In this document: one piece after another, positions 5,656-5,739 of the stretch
How positions within the stretch are numbered: position 1 is the first letter of the stretch
How the letters are laid out: the number at the start of each line of letters is the position of its first letter
Origin: Deltaproteobacteria bacterium
Lineage (GTDB): Bacteria > Desulfobacterota_B > Binatia > Binatales > Binataceae
Length of the DNA: 5,739 bases
Direction: 5' to 3'
Assembly: GCA_021827465.1 (NCBI GenBank)
Contig: JAKAVX010000192.1
Span: 1 to 5,739, forward strand
Program-made: the position numbers and the translations under genes
The notes under the pieces: model-generated
What the model saw: only the letters and a program-made list of their open reading frames with translations
What the model was told of the DNA's origin: nothing
Databases searched by the model: none

Positions 5656-5739
5656 ATGCCGGAAGAGGGCGAAGAGAAGGGCAGAGGCTTCAAGGTTGAA
5701 GATCGCCGTCGTTTCTCATCCGAGGGCGAACTGAAGCCC
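5656..5739 (+). CDS. Probable DUF1844-family protein (5' part only)
   Basis: Twenty-eight codons are visible before the right edge and the frame is still open. The peptide starts MPEEGEEKGRGFKVEDRRRF and continues with SSEGELKP. It is highly charged, without a signal peptide or membrane segment. The pattern of an acidic start, then FKVxDRRRF and xEGE, resembles the N-terminus of DUF1844 proteins, small cytoplasmic proteins of unknown function common in deltaproteobacteria and Acidobacteria. That match is from memory of the family and rests on about 20 residues; the diagnostic central region lies outside the window. It follows htpX by 12 bp with an excellent ribosome site, so it is a real gene of the same operon. 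Confidence 0.75.
   Translation, partial: MPEEGEEKGRGFKVEDRRRFSSEGELKP

Noticed and set aside
1..5739. Looked for CRISPR repeats, insertion sequences, transposases, toxin-antitoxin pairs, tRNA and rRNA genes.
   Set aside because: No direct-repeat array, terminal inverted repeats, mobile-element protein or RNA gene was found; nearly all of the window is accounted for by housekeeping genes and short gaps.

Overview
This 5.7-kb stretch of GC-rich chromosome (roughly 60% GC by eye) looks like ordinary housekeeping DNA from a Gram-negative bacterium. The pieces are a rimI tail, a CarD-type RNA polymerase regulator next to ispD, a heptosyltransferase-family enzyme (which implies lipopolysaccharide), and htpX followed at once by what looks like a DUF1844 gene. 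Together these recall deltaproteobacterial, Desulfobacterota or Binatota-like genomes. The assignment rests on gene content only and is tentative. I see no mobile element, CRISPR array, tRNA, rRNA or phage gene.

Layout. (1) 1-192 (+): 3' end of rimI. (2) 193-341: a good sigma70-type promoter and a leader of about 70 nt that can fold and contains a small open frame. (3) 342-851 (+): carD, closed by a clear intrinsic terminator at 884-918. (4) 960-1646 (+): ispD, first committed cytidylyltransferase step of the MEP isoprenoid pathway, here without ispF behind it. (5) 1674-3497 (-): a two-gene unit, cysK then larE, converging on ispD across only 27 bp. (6) 3614-4558 (+): a GT9 glycosyltransferase, divergent from cysK. 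(7) 4559-4791: 233-bp intergenic region with a perfect 16-bp palindrome and a likely htpX promoter. (8) 4792-5643 (+): htpX. (9) 5656-5739 (+): start of a charged protein resembling DUF1844, cut by the window edge.

How the genes relate. The most suggestive pairing is cysK-larE: one enzyme makes cysteine by fixing sulfide, the other is an ATP-dependent sacrificial sulfur transferase of the PP-loop family. This LarE has the three cysteines (C96, C99, C176) associated with the iron-sulfur-cluster-carrying branch of the family, and no larB or larC lies in the window. The carD transcript is insulated by its own promoter and terminator. htpX and the DUF1844-like gene are 12 bp apart and surely share a message. 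Three genes (ispD, cysK, GT9) lack a convincing Shine-Dalgarno sequence, and possible -10 hexamers lie close to their start codons, whereas carD, htpX and the last gene have clear ones.

I did not find a previously undescribed system here. The findings below are modest, checkable oddities.
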